Positions 7,454 to 14,665 of a stretch of 26,866 bases of DNA are shown in pieces. The notes beneath the pieces were generated by a model that was not told the origin of the DNA, did not search any database, and saw nothing but the letters and a program-made list of their open reading frames with translations. The DNA comes from Acidobacteria bacterium UBA7540 (GTDB lineage: Bacteria; Acidobacteriota; Terriglobia; UBA7540), in contig DLMI01000200.1 in NCBI GenBank assembly GCA_002478145.1, positions 1 through 26,866 on the forward strand, read 5' to 3'. The position numbers were made by a program, and so were the translations under genes. Numbering within the stretch: the first letter of the stretch is position 1; each line of letters begins with the position of its first letter.

Positions 7454-8653
7454 TCATCTGGTGTTGCTTATATCGCCCCCAGTGCCGTTATTTATAGAAC
7501 CGTGGCCGCCAGATGACGAAGACGTGGTCCAATTCTTGGTTCGGACCGGGAATACTGCACCACTCAGAAGAATCCCGATCTTTTGTGTCTGGGTAAACAC
7601 TACTGGCGCGGTTGAACAAGTGCCGAAGGGGGCATCGTAGAACTGACCAGAGGAATTGGTGAATTGGGAGGTACCGGGGTATTCTGTCGGCCCGACGTCG
7701 GCCCAGTTAGGTGTGGTGTTATCTTCGGATTGGCCGTTGTCGACGACGTTGAGGACCTCCTCCTGGGGCTCCATATTGCTGTTGTTCATAGGTTGACCGT
7801 TCTGATCCAATACCTGATACAGGACTGCAATGTCGATCCCATAATAGCTTGATGTGTCATCGCAGGGCGAGCCGATATATGTCATCGAAATTGTAGGATG
7901 CTTGAGGACTTTTAGGCTGGTGGGCGTTTGCACGCTGCACGGGCCGCTGCCGCTGGCATTTGTGTAGTAAGTACAATTGCAGTAGCCCCCATTCCCTGCC
8001 CAATTCCCACATTCGTAGGGTCCGTCATTTGCGTTGGCAAGGGCGGAGCCGCCGCCCACGCCGGTCAGAAGACCTGAGTTGCTCACGGTGAAAATTCCCG
8101 TGTTGCTCGAACCCCAGCTCACTTGGGAGGTGATGTCGTAATAGTACCCGCTCCCCCCGCAAGGCGGGGCCATGTACATCTCGGCAGTTTCCTGGTCGGT
8201 GTTGGTGACGGCAATGGGGCAGGCAGTTACGGGCTCGATTTCGGTTCCACTGTACTGCGCGGCGCACTGGCAAGTGCAGCAGTCGTAGCTCGAAGCCAAC
8301 CCGCCGTGCCGCGTCACCACCGCCAGCCGGCCCATCACCGGCACGTTATCGAGGCCCAGCCAAAGCACGCTGCCGTCCGTGGCCTCGGCGGCAATCGTGT
8401 CCTTCTTGAAATCCGCCTCCTGCGCGTCCCGCAGCTTGCGCAGGTCGATCATGCGCGTCTCGTGGGGAACCAGCTGGAGGCTGTCCAGATAATAGATTTG
8501 CCCGTTCGCCCACACCTTGAAGCCAATCCGCGCCGGCTTGTCCCCCAGGTTGGCAAGAAAAGCGTAGCTCTCCGTATCCGCGTCCAGATGCCAGGGGTTC
8601 GCCCCCGACCCCGCCCAGCCGTTGCCTTCGTTTTGCACGTGGCTGTCCACCAC
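7454..8653 (-). CDS. C-terminal part of a large secreted protein with a Big_2-like Ig domain, probably 5'-truncated
   Basis: About 400 residues. The first third (LVVDSHVQNEGNGWAGSGANPWHLD, then DLRKLRDAQEADF, then NVPVMGRLAVVTRHGG.ASSYDC) matches a large secreted-protein family that I know from acidobacterial genomes. It continues into a Cys-rich patch (CCTCQCAAQ) and a bacterial Ig-like group 2 segment (ITSQVSWGSSNTGIFTVSNSGLLTGVGGGSALANA), then a Cys/Ser/Asn-rich tail. The frame stays open upstream to about 8845 and encodes more family sequence (VCDCNGVRH, then IQYSGPPGSLQAGVSSIKWRGN), but without a good start codon. The GTG at 8651-8653 is therefore only the first available start and probably not real. 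The missing N-terminal part resembles the fragment at 9590-9738. Likely a pseudogene or split gene; function unknown. Confidence 0.7.
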   Translation of the reverse strand: MVDSHVQNEGNGWAGSGANPWHLDADTESYAFLANLGDKPARIGFKVWANGQIYYLDSLQLVPHETRMIDLRKLRDAQEADFKKDTIAAEATDGSVLWLGLDNVPVMGRLAVVTRHGGLASSYDCCTCQCAAQYSGTEIEPVTACPIAVTNTDQETAEMYMAPPCGGSGYYYDITSQVSWGSSNTGIFTVSNSGLLTGVGGGSALANANDGPYECGNWAGNGGYCNCTYYTNASGSGPCSVQTPTSLKVLKHPTISMTYIGSPCDDTSSYYGIDIAVLYQVLDQNGQPMNNSNMEPQEEVLNVVDNGQSEDNTTPNWADVGPTEYPGTSQFTNSSGQFYDAPFGTCSTAPVVFTQTQKIGILLSGAVFPVRTKNWTTSSSSGGHGSINNGTGGDISNTR

Positions 8654-8781
8654 GAGATTACCTCTCCACTTGATGCTCGAGACCCCCGCCTGGAGCGATC
8701 CCGGCGGCCCACTATATTGGATGCGAGCAGAAGGGGGAGTGGCAGCGGCAGGTCCCGGGTCATGGCGTACCCCGTTGCAAT

Positions 8782-8908
8782 CGCAGACATCACGAAGAAG
8801 CTGTGAAAATATTGATTTTGGCTTTTTTCGCCCTCGTGTTTTCAGTTATTTGCAGGAGAAAAAATCCGGTTTTTTCAATATTTTCACAGCTTCGAAACCA
8901 TGCCTGCG
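8782..8908. repeat. Inverted-repeat element A with 33-bp arms
   Basis: Arms at 8782-8814 and 8876-8908 are complementary at about 26 of 33 positions, beginning CGCAGACATCAC and closing GTGAAAATATTG. The loop (about 61 nt) is A/T-rich and unrelated to that of element B at 6622-6760. The arms of A and B are clearly homologous. The element marks the point where coding homology of the 7454-8653 gene stops. Confidence 0.7.
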
Positions 8909-9062
8909 CCACCCGAATACGGTGGTCTGGGAGGGGTGAGCCGGCAACCGCTCCCCTTATCCCGACCCGGTGGGGCTGCGACCAGTAGCGAAGCAAGAAC
9001 GTCCACACTGCCCGCACCTTCCCCACCGAGGGAGTTAAGCGAAGGGAGCGCTCGCATCAGCC

Positions 9063-9548
9063 TCAGGGGGCGACGGTTATCGTGGCTTTGTTGGATTTCA
9101 CTACGCCGGCCTTTTGATTGGTAAATGAGACAGGTCTAGACACCTGAATAACATACTTCCCCGGCTTGGTCATGTCGTAAATCCTACCTACGTCTTGGCT
9201 CTCGGTAATACTCTCGCCCGGTCTTATGGTGCGGCCGAGAATCGCTTTCCCGGCCGCAAGTTCCGGATGTGGATACGCCCTCTTGGAGACCATACGGCCG
9301 TGCTCATCCCGCACCTCGTATATGAAATTTGAGTCTTGTCCAGTCAGGTCGTAGAAGCTGCCGCTGCAGTCCAACGGCTCACTCGAATTGTTCGTGAGTC
9401 GGATGTTTATGTCCACGCTTGAGCCGGCCTTTGTCGCCGACGAACCCGCGCTAATCGCGATGGTAAAAGGCTTTCTAGCCTGCCGATCTTGACAAGGGGC
9501 AAGCACGGCTAAGGCCACAACTATAACCATGGCAGTGAGAATCCGCAT
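9063..9548 (-). CDS. Small secreted protein with an Ig-like beta-sandwich pattern, function unknown
   Basis: A 161-aa product with a signal peptide (MRILTAMVIVVALAVLAPC). The mature part is beta-rich: FTIAISAGSSATKAGSSVDINIRLTNNSSEPLD, then FIYEVRDEHGRMVSK, RTIRPGESITESQDVGRIYDMTKPGKYVIQVSR. This order (ligand-free NNS turn, 'PGES', 'PGKYVIQV') resembles the BsuPI/intracellular-proteinase-inhibitor-like or other Ig-like folds. That is a fold impression, not an identification. ATG 9548 has GGAGG on the minus strand 4 nt upstream, slightly close. ATG 9569 (MRKSGGN...) is an alternative. It lies between two pieces of the same broken large secreted-protein gene, so it may have arrived as an insertion. 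Confidence 0.7.
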   Translation of the reverse strand: MRILTAMVIVVALAVLAPCQDRQARKPFTIAISAGSSATKAGSSVDINIRLTNNSSEPLDCSGSFYDLTGQDSNFIYEVRDEHGRMVSKRAYPHPELAAGKAILGRTIRPGESITESQDVGRIYDMTKPGKYVIQVSRPVSFTNQKAGVVKSNKATITVAP

Positions 9549-9589
9549 ATTCCCTCCACTTTTCCTCATTGGCACGTTCGGGTTGATAT

Positions 9590-9738
9590 ATCGTTCCATG
9601 TTGGACAAGCGCCGTTGGCAATCGTGAAACTCCCGCTCGTACCTATCCCGGCCCATTGGGGTACTCTAACATGACGATTGCCGTCTGGGGCGTCCCCGTC
9701 AGATTGCGCATCACCACGTGCGGGGTGAAGTACCCCAT
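9590..9738 (-). pseudogene. N-terminal-region fragment of the large secreted-protein family, frameshifted
   Basis: The minus strand encodes GYFTPHVVMRNLTGTPQTA then IVMLEYPNG in one frame, and continues after a frameshift near 9643 as GTSGSFTIANGACPTW. This looks like the 'APHVVxRNLT...V.LEYP' segment that precedes the YSGPPGSL segment in the same secreted-protein family. It has no start codon of its own and ends after about 50 residues. Upstream (9740-9960) the reading frame has no recognisable sequence. It may be the displaced N-terminal part of the gene at 7454-8653. Confidence 0.5.
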
Positions 9739-10304
9739 GCCCGCGCAGGGCCGGCGGCCCATGCTTCGTGACACCTGGTGGTAATTCGAGATTGCAGATT
9801 TCAGATTGCAGAGACGCGGAGGCGGCGAGGCACACGGGCCGGACGGAGTCAGGGAAAAGCCGGGAGCGCGCCGCCGGGAATACTTCCCGCCGTGGGTGAC
9901 CGAATCCTGCTTCGGCATTCTTTCGCTTGACAGGCAATTGGAAATATGATAGGCTACTCTGGTTGACCTATGGGGAACGCGGCAACAGAGCGTGTGAAAG
10001 GGGTTCTGAATCAGCCCGTGGAGGGCGAAGAATTGGGGCAAAATACAAAAAAGATACTAAATAGACGGAACGAACCTAAGATTGTGTTGAAAATACAGGA
10101 CTTAGCGTTTTCGGAGCCCCAAAACGAACTGTCTTTTGAGTTCAAAAAATGCCAATCAAAGCCAAAAATATGGCCAAAAACCGACGCGTAGACGCCGCGC
10201 GCCCCTGCTTTGCCATTCTGTTCCCGCCTTGCGGTCCTGCTACAACGGGATCGCGCTGCTCATGGTCGGCGGAAAAGTCCAGAGCGCCCCGCCGCGGCGG
10301 GTTC

Positions 10305-10327
10305 GTCCGCCAATTAGAATGGCGGAC
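10305..10327. repeat. GTCCGCCA/TGGCGGAC hairpin
   Basis: Perfect 8-bp stem around a 7-nt loop (ATTAGAA). A closely related sequence (GTCCGCCAGTAAGAATGGCG) lies within the repeat at 6195-6300, so it is a mobile or dispersed sub-motif rather than a terminator. No T-run follows. Confidence 0.6.
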
Positions 10328-10474
10328 TCAGAATGACAGGTTTCGGAGCATTAAATGAAACCGGAAGCTGGAAATTGGAAACTAGGACTCAGAATGACAG
10401 GTTGCAGAGGGTTAAATGAAACCGGAAACCGGAAACTAGGGCTGCCAGTTTCCAGTTTCTAATTTCCACTTTCC
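10325..10474. repeat. 61-bp tandem duplication plus GGAAACTGG-type inverted arm
   Basis: Two direct units start at 10325 and 10386. Each begins GACTCAGAATGACAGG and contains TTAAATGAAACCGGAA and GGAAACTAG. They are followed at 10445-10474 by reverse-complement words (CCAGTTTCCAGTTTC), so the unit ends can pair with this arm. It is the same word family as the block at 5247-5571. It lies 76 bp upstream of the thioesterase start. Confidence 0.75.
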
Positions 10475-10550
10475 GCCTTCCCGGAGGTTTGTGGAAATTG
10501 AGATTTACGGTAGACTGTTTGTTTCTGGAGTGTTCATATCATCGAATCAT

Positions 10551-11021
10551 ATGACTGAGGAAACGGTAGCCAGCAATTGGACGTCCACCGAGGTCCGCGT
10601 CCGGTACGCGGAGACGGACCAGATGGGCGTGGTTTATTACGCGAATTATCTGGTCTGGTTCGAGATCGGGCGCACGGACTTCTGCTTGCAGCACGGTTTT
10701 GCTTACCACGATATGGAGCAAGAGGACGGGCTTTACATCATGGTGGCCGAAGCGCGTTGTCGTTATAAAGCCCCCGCGCGTTACGACGACCAACTCGAGG
10801 TTCGCACCCGCTTGACCGGGATGCGGAGGCGGGTGCTGATCTTCGGCTACGAAATCTACAAGCCGCGCACGGATGAACTCATTGCTGAAGGCGAGACGGT
10901 ACACGTCATCACCGACCGCGACGGCCGCCCGCGCACCTTGCCCGACAAGTACCGGGAATTGCTCCTGGGGAAATCAGAAATCAGAGATCAGAAATCAGAA
11001 ATTCGAAAACAAGAGCGGTAG
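10551..11021 (+). CDS. YbgC/4-hydroxybenzoyl-CoA-type acyl-CoA thioesterase (hotdog fold)
   Basis: Hydrolyses acyl-CoA thioesters in the cytoplasm. The 156-residue product carries the family motif VRYAETDQMGVVYYANYLVWFE near residues 17-38, with Asp23 as the catalytic aspartate. It continues with hotdog beta strands (AEARCRYKAPARYDDQLEVRTRL, then VLIFGYEIYK, then ELIAEGETVHVITDRDGRP). The fold ends near LPDKYRELLLG at about residue 141. The remaining 15 or so residues (SEIRDQKSEIRKQER) are encoded by an AAATCAGA-type repeat that supplies the stop codon, so the native C-terminus has probably been replaced. ATG 10551 is chosen because the motif then falls at the normal distance. No strong Shine-Dalgarno sequence is visible. 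Members work in phospholipid or Tol-Pal-linked metabolism (YbgC) or in aromatic degradation; which applies here cannot be told. Confidence 0.88.
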   Translation: MTEETVASNWTSTEVRVRYAETDQMGVVYYANYLVWFEIGRTDFCLQHGFAYHDMEQEDGLYIMVAEARCRYKAPARYDDQLEVRTRLTGMRRRVLIFGYEIYKPRTDELIAEGETVHVITDRDGRPRTLPDKYRELLLGKSEIRDQKSEIRKQER

Positions 11022-11106
11022 TCTCGAATCGAGTTTCAGAGTTTCGGATTTCAAATTTGGAGTTCTAATTTCCATTTTCTGATTTCTAATTTCTGATTTC
11101 TGATTT
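10971..11106. repeat. Intergenic hairpin of iterated AAATCAGA words
   Basis: The left arm (10971-11003) repeats AAATCAGA / GATCAGA, and the right arm (about 11070-11106) repeats the complement (TTTCTGATTTCTAATTTC). The left arm overlaps the last 15 codons of the thioesterase gene and the right arm ends 12 nt before the hutH start. It has the same design as the GGATTCAGG and GGAAACTGG hairpins but a different word. Confidence 0.8.
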
Positions 11107-11118
11107 AGTGAGAACTTG

Positions 11119-12738
11119 ATGCTCCGCAATTTGCAGCTCACCGGACATGACCTGACCCCACGCGACTTTTACCAAGTGGTGCGGGAAAATCGTCGCGTCA
11201 AGCTTTCGCCGCAGGCGCGCCATGCCATGACGCAGTCCCGCAAACTCGTGGAGAAGATCATGCAGGGAAAAGAGGCCGTTTACGGCGTTACGACCGGGGT
11301 CGGAAGCCTCTCCACGGAACGGATTGAGCCCGCGCAGGCACGAGAACTGCAATTAAACGTGGTGCGCAGCCACGCCTGCGGGGTGGGAGAGCCGCTTGAC
11401 GTGCGAGAGACCCGCGGGCTCCTCCTGCTGCGGGCGAATACGCTGGCCATCGGTCTTTCGGGTGTCCGGCCGGAGGTGGCCGAACTGCTGTGTGGGTTCC
11501 TTAACAACGGGGTGCATCCCGTGGTACCCGCGCGCGGGTCAGTCGGGGCGAGCGGCGATCTTGCTCCTCTGGCCCATGTGGCGCTGGCGTTGGTGGGCGA
11601 GGGCGACGTGCTCTACCAGGGCCGTCGCAGGCGCGCGCTGCCCGCCATGCAGGAGGCAGGGTTAAAGCCCCTGGCGCTCGAAGCCAAGGAAGGTCTTTCA
11701 CTCGTGAACGGCACTCAGGCGATGCTCTCTGTGGGGCTTCTCGCGCTACGTTCTGCCGAACTTCTCGTGGATACGGCAGACGTGGCGGGAGCGCTCTCGC
11801 TGGATGCCTTGCGCGGCTCCCGCAGGGCCTTTGATGAACGCCTGCATCAAGCCCGCCCACATCCCGGGCAGATGGCGACCGCCAAGAACATCTGGTGCCT
11901 TACGCAGGGAAGCGAGATTAACAGGTCGCACCAGGCGTGCTCGCGCGTCCAGGACGCATACAGTTTGCGCTGCATGCCGCAGGTTCACGGGGCTGTACGC
12001 GATGCGCTCAATTACGCGCGACAAACCTTTGAAAGGGAAATGAACAGCGCCACGGACAATCCCCTGGTCTTCGTGGCCGAAGGCGAGGTTATCTCGGGGG
12101 GCAACTTCCACGGGCAACCGTTGGCCACTGCGCTTGACCTTATGGCGTTGGCGCTTACGCAACTGGGCGGCATCTCCGAAAGGCGAATCGACCGCATGGT
12201 GAATCCCCTGACGTCCGACCTGCCGCCCTTTTTGACAAAGTCACCAGGCCTCGAATCGGGATTCATGCTCACTCAAGTGACGGCTGCCGCTCTGGCTTCG
12301 GAGAACAAGGTCCTGGCCCATCCCGCCTCTGCGGACTCCATCCCCACCTCCGGAAACAAGGAAGACTATGTGAGCATGGGCATGGCAGCAGCCCTGAAGC
12401 TGCGCCCCCTCCTCTCTAACTTGACCGCCATAATCGCCATCGAGCTGCTGGCGGCCTGCCAAGCCATTGATTTGCTGGCTCCGCTCAGGACCGGGCGTCT
12501 GGCAGAAAAAGCCAAGGCGATGCTTCGGGCCGTCTCATCCCCCGTAACCAAAGATAGACCATTGCACAAGGATATCGCCCGCGTGGCGCAGCTTGTTTCC
12601 GAGGGCGCGTTCGCCGCAGTCTTGAAAACCAGCGCGGACTGTCATTCCGAGCGAAGCGAGGAATCTCGCTCTCATCGTTCCCGCACAGACCAGGGCGAGA
12701 TTCCTCGCTTCGCTCGGAATGACAGCGCAGGTAACTGA
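11119..12738 (+). CDS. hutH: Histidine ammonia-lyase (HAL/PAL family)
   Basis: Deaminates histidine to urocanate, the first step of histidine degradation, in the cytoplasm. The 539-aa product has the self-cyclising MIO triad Ala144-Ser145-Gly146 in GSVGASGDLAPLAHVAL. Other HAL motifs are YGVTTGVGSL, SHACGVGEPL, LSLVNGTQAM, VQDAYSLRCMPQVHG, TDNPLVF, GGNFHGQP and SADSIPTSGNKEDYVSMG. The last differs from the usual QEDHVSM, so another aromatic-amino-acid lyase cannot be fully excluded. The normal protein ends near FAAVLKTSAD at about residue 507. The final 33 residues (starting CHSERSEES) are encoded by an inverted-repeat element. ATG 11119 follows a TTG at 11116. No hutU, hutI or hutG lies nearby, so the gene is not in a standard hut operon here. 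Confidence 0.9.
   Translation: MLRNLQLTGHDLTPRDFYQVVRENRRVKLSPQARHAMTQSRKLVEKIMQGKEAVYGVTTGVGSLSTERIEPAQARELQLNVVRSHACGVGEPLDVRETRGLLLLRANTLAIGLSGVRPEVAELLCGFLNNGVHPVVPARGSVGASGDLAPLAHVALALVGEGDVLYQGRRRRALPAMQEAGLKPLALEAKEGLSLVNGTQAMLSVGLLALRSAELLVDTADVAGALSLDALRGSRRAFDERLHQARPHPGQMATAKNIWCLTQGSEINRSHQACSRVQDAYSLRCMPQVHGAVRDALNYARQTFEREMNSATDNPLVFVAEGEVISGGNFHGQPLATALDLMALALTQLGGISERRIDRMVNPLTSDLPPFLTKSPGLESGFMLTQVTAAALASENKVLAHPASADSIPTSGNKEDYVSMGMAAALKLRPLLSNLTAIIAIELLAACQAIDLLAPLRTGRLAEKAKAMLRAVSSPVTKDRPLHKDIARVAQLVSEGAFAAVLKTSADCHSERSEESRSHRSRTDQGEIPRFARNDSAGN
12639..12725. repeat. 87-bp element with perfect 31-bp inverted arms (CTGTCATTCCGAGCG type)
   Basis: Arms at 12639-12669 and 12695-12725 are exact reverse complements around a 25-nt loop. 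This is the familiar 'CHSERSEES' dispersed repeat, named from its translation. It lies wholly inside the hutH reading frame, 11 bp before the stop codon, and 20 bp before the start of the next gene. Perfect arms suggest recent insertion or active maintenance. Confidence 0.92.
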
Positions 12739-12745
12739 TCTTTCC

Positions 12746-13507
12746 ATGCCTCGTATTTCAGCCACAATTGTCGCTTGCAACGAGGCCAAAAACCTCGCCC
12801 GCGCCCTTCGATCGCTGGCCTGTGCCGATGAAATTGTGGTGCTCGACTCCGGCTCGACCGACGAGACGCCGGCTATCGCAGCGCGCCTGGGAGCGCGGGT
12901 CATCAACCAACCCTGGCAGGGATACGCGGCGCAAAAAAACCTTGCCACAGGCCACGCCCAGCACGAGTGGATCCTGAGCCTGGACGCGGATGAGGAACTT
13001 GATGCCGTAGCACAGGCTGCAATTCGTAGCTGGAAGGACTCGGAACCCGCAGCGGACGGATATCGCTTTGCTCGCCGCGCCCGCTATCTTGGCCGCTGGA
13101 TCCTGCACTCCGGCTGGTACCCGGATTACAAGGTTCGCCTCTTCAACCGGCGCAAGGGCGGGTGGGGCGGGAAATACGTTCATGAGTCCGTGACGGTGAA
13201 CGGCCGCGTGGAGACCATGCCTGGTGAAATCCTGCACTACACCTGCGACACGCTGCAGGAACATCGTCAGAGGATCGAGCTTTACACCGACCTGGCAGCG
13301 CAGGAGATGTTCGAACGGGGCGAAAACGTCAACATCCTCGAGCGCTTGTTTGATCCCCTATGGGTTTTCTTCCACACTTACTTTTTCCGCCTGGGAGTCC
13401 TGGACGGACACCAGGGGTTTCTGATCGCCACCATGGCGGCACGCTACGTCAGCAGGAAATACACCAAGCTGGCCAGCAGAGGCGCTACCGTCGGCCATCG
13501 CCAATGA
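12746..13507 (+). CDS. Family 2 glycosyltransferase (WaaE/KdtX-like)
   Basis: Transfers a sugar from a nucleotide donor, probably in lipopolysaccharide core or other surface glycan synthesis. The 253-aa product has the GT-A start ISATIVACNEAKNLARAL, the nucleotide-binding EIVVLDSGSTDET, then GYAAQKN and the DXD-type WILSLDADEEL, followed by WILHSGWYPDYKVRLFNRRKGGW and KYVHESV. These are typical of the WaaE/KdtX-like branch. The C-terminal part has an amphipathic or hydrophobic stretch (LWVFFHTYFFRLGVLDGHQGFLIATM) that may touch the membrane. ATG 12746 is preferred; the earlier in-frame ATG at 12719 falls inside the repeat element. Its stop overlaps the next gene by ATGA, so the two glycosyltransferases are translationally coupled. 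Confidence 0.88.
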   Translation: MPRISATIVACNEAKNLARALRSLACADEIVVLDSGSTDETPAIAARLGARVINQPWQGYAAQKNLATGHAQHEWILSLDADEELDAVAQAAIRSWKDSEPAADGYRFARRARYLGRWILHSGWYPDYKVRLFNRRKGGWGGKYVHESVTVNGRVETMPGEILHYTCDTLQEHRQRIELYTDLAAQEMFERGENVNILERLFDPLWVFFHTYFFRLGVLDGHQGFLIATMAARYVSRKYTKLASRGATVGHRQ

Positions 13508-14610
13508 TTTCCTCGAGGCCCTTGAAGATCGTTCATGTCGACACAGGCCTGAGTCTGCGCGGCGGCCAGCGGCAGTTGTTGAACCTGGCGCGGCTGCTTC
13601 GCCAACGAGGTCACGGCCAGATCATCGTCTGCCGAGAAGAGAGTGAGTTGGAAACCCGCGCCCGGGCGGAAGAGTTCTCCTGCTTTGCGCTTCCACTCCA
13701 CGATCCCGCCTATGCTTACGGAATCTTGCAACTGCGCCAGCATCTGCAATTGGCGCCGTGCGACATTCTTCATGCCCATGATGGACGAGGGCAGACGGTG
13801 GCCTGGCTGGCGTCAATCGGAATGCGCGTTCGACGAGTAGCGAGCCGCCGCGTGCCCTTTCTCCCCAGGCACCGGTGGGTCCATCGCCTGAAGTATGCAC
13901 ACACCTGTGATGCCGTGGTTACAGTCTCGGATTTCATTCGTCAGTTATTGATTCGCTCGCAGGTGCCGGAGTCGATGATCGAGCTGATTCCGGACGGAAT
14001 CGAGATTCCACCTGAGCTGCCCTCGATAACCAGAAGAGCCGAAGCGCGTGCACGGTGGGGGTTTGGTGAAGACGAGTTTCTGGTTGGCCACCTAGGGGCC
14101 TTTACACGCGAAAAGGGTCAAGAGATTGCGCTTGAAGCATTCCGACTACTAATTAAACACTTGCCGCAGGCACGACTCTTGTTGGCGGGAGAAGGTCCAA
14201 GCCTGAAAGACCTGGAGATTACTCAGAGGTGCAAGGCACTCGGCGACCGAGTCCGACTTTGCGGCGCGATCGAGAACCTTGCAGACTTCTTCCCTGCCCT
14301 GGACCTGTTCGTCATGCCGTCCAAGTCCGAGGGGCTGGGTTCATCGGCTCTCCTGGCCATGTCGTATGGCCTGCCCGTGGTGGCCAGCCGGGTGGGCGGC
14401 CTGCCGGAGGTTGTTGAGGAAGCCCGCACGGGATGGTTAGTTAAGCCTGCTTCACCTTCCGCGCTCGCCGACGCGATTTTAGCCGCGGCTAGCGACCGGG
14501 CACGCCTCAAGCAATGGGGCCTGAACGGACGGGAGCGCGCCCGCCAATTCTCCGTGGAGATCATGGTGGAGCGAACGGAAGCCCTGTACTGCCGCTTGTT
14601 ATTTGGATAA
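13504..14610 (+). CDS. Family 4 (GT-B) glycosyltransferase
   Basis: Retaining GT-B glycosyltransferase of 368 aa that probably adds a sugar to the same glycan as the upstream enzyme. The N-terminal Rossmann domain has IVHVDTGLSLRGGQRQLLNLARLLRQRGH with the acceptor-side GGQ loop. The C-terminal domain has FLVGHLGAFTREKGQE, LLLAGEGPSLKDLE and the donor-binding EX7E region SKSEGLGSSALLAMSYGLPVVAS, then GGLPEVVEEARTGWLV. The start ATG 13504 overlaps the upstream stop codon (ATGA) and gives the expected family N-terminus. No transmembrane segment is seen. Sugar and acceptor cannot be told from the sequence. Confidence 0.9.
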   Translation: MISSRPLKIVHVDTGLSLRGGQRQLLNLARLLRQRGHGQIIVCREESELETRARAEEFSCFALPLHDPAYAYGILQLRQHLQLAPCDILHAHDGRGQTVAWLASIGMRVRRVASRRVPFLPRHRWVHRLKYAHTCDAVVTVSDFIRQLLIRSQVPESMIELIPDGIEIPPELPSITRRAEARARWGFGEDEFLVGHLGAFTREKGQEIALEAFRLLIKHLPQARLLLAGEGPSLKDLEITQRCKALGDRVRLCGAIENLADFFPALDLFVMPSKSEGLGSSALLAMSYGLPVVASRVGGLPEVVEEARTGWLVKPASPSALADAILAAASDRARLKQWGLNGRERARQFSVEIMVERTEALYCRLLFG

Positions 14611-14665
14611 TCTAGAAGCCTGGTCAGGCTTCTCAATCAAAGTGGAGGGGAGCTGCCGGTCGGTC

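Larger units (their letters stand above)
9957..10490. other. Intergenic stretch rich in repeats, with no supported gene
   Basis: Roughly 530 bp between the decayed secreted-protein region and the thioesterase gene. The first 230 bp are comparatively A/T-rich. A 73-codon plus-strand frame (9970-10191, ending SKPKIWPKTDA) is present but resembles no family I know and has no ribosome-binding site, so I do not call it. The rest is hairpin and tandem-repeat sequence listed separately. Confidence 0.5.

Noticed and set aside
9970..10191. Small plus-strand gene of 73 codons
   Set aside because: No ribosome-binding site, no recognisable family, and the region borders on repeats.
13360..13503. Upstream extension of the family 4 glycosyltransferase
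   Set aside because: It overlaps the 3' end of the family 2 glycosyltransferase; ATG 13504 with ATGA coupling gives the proper family N-terminus.
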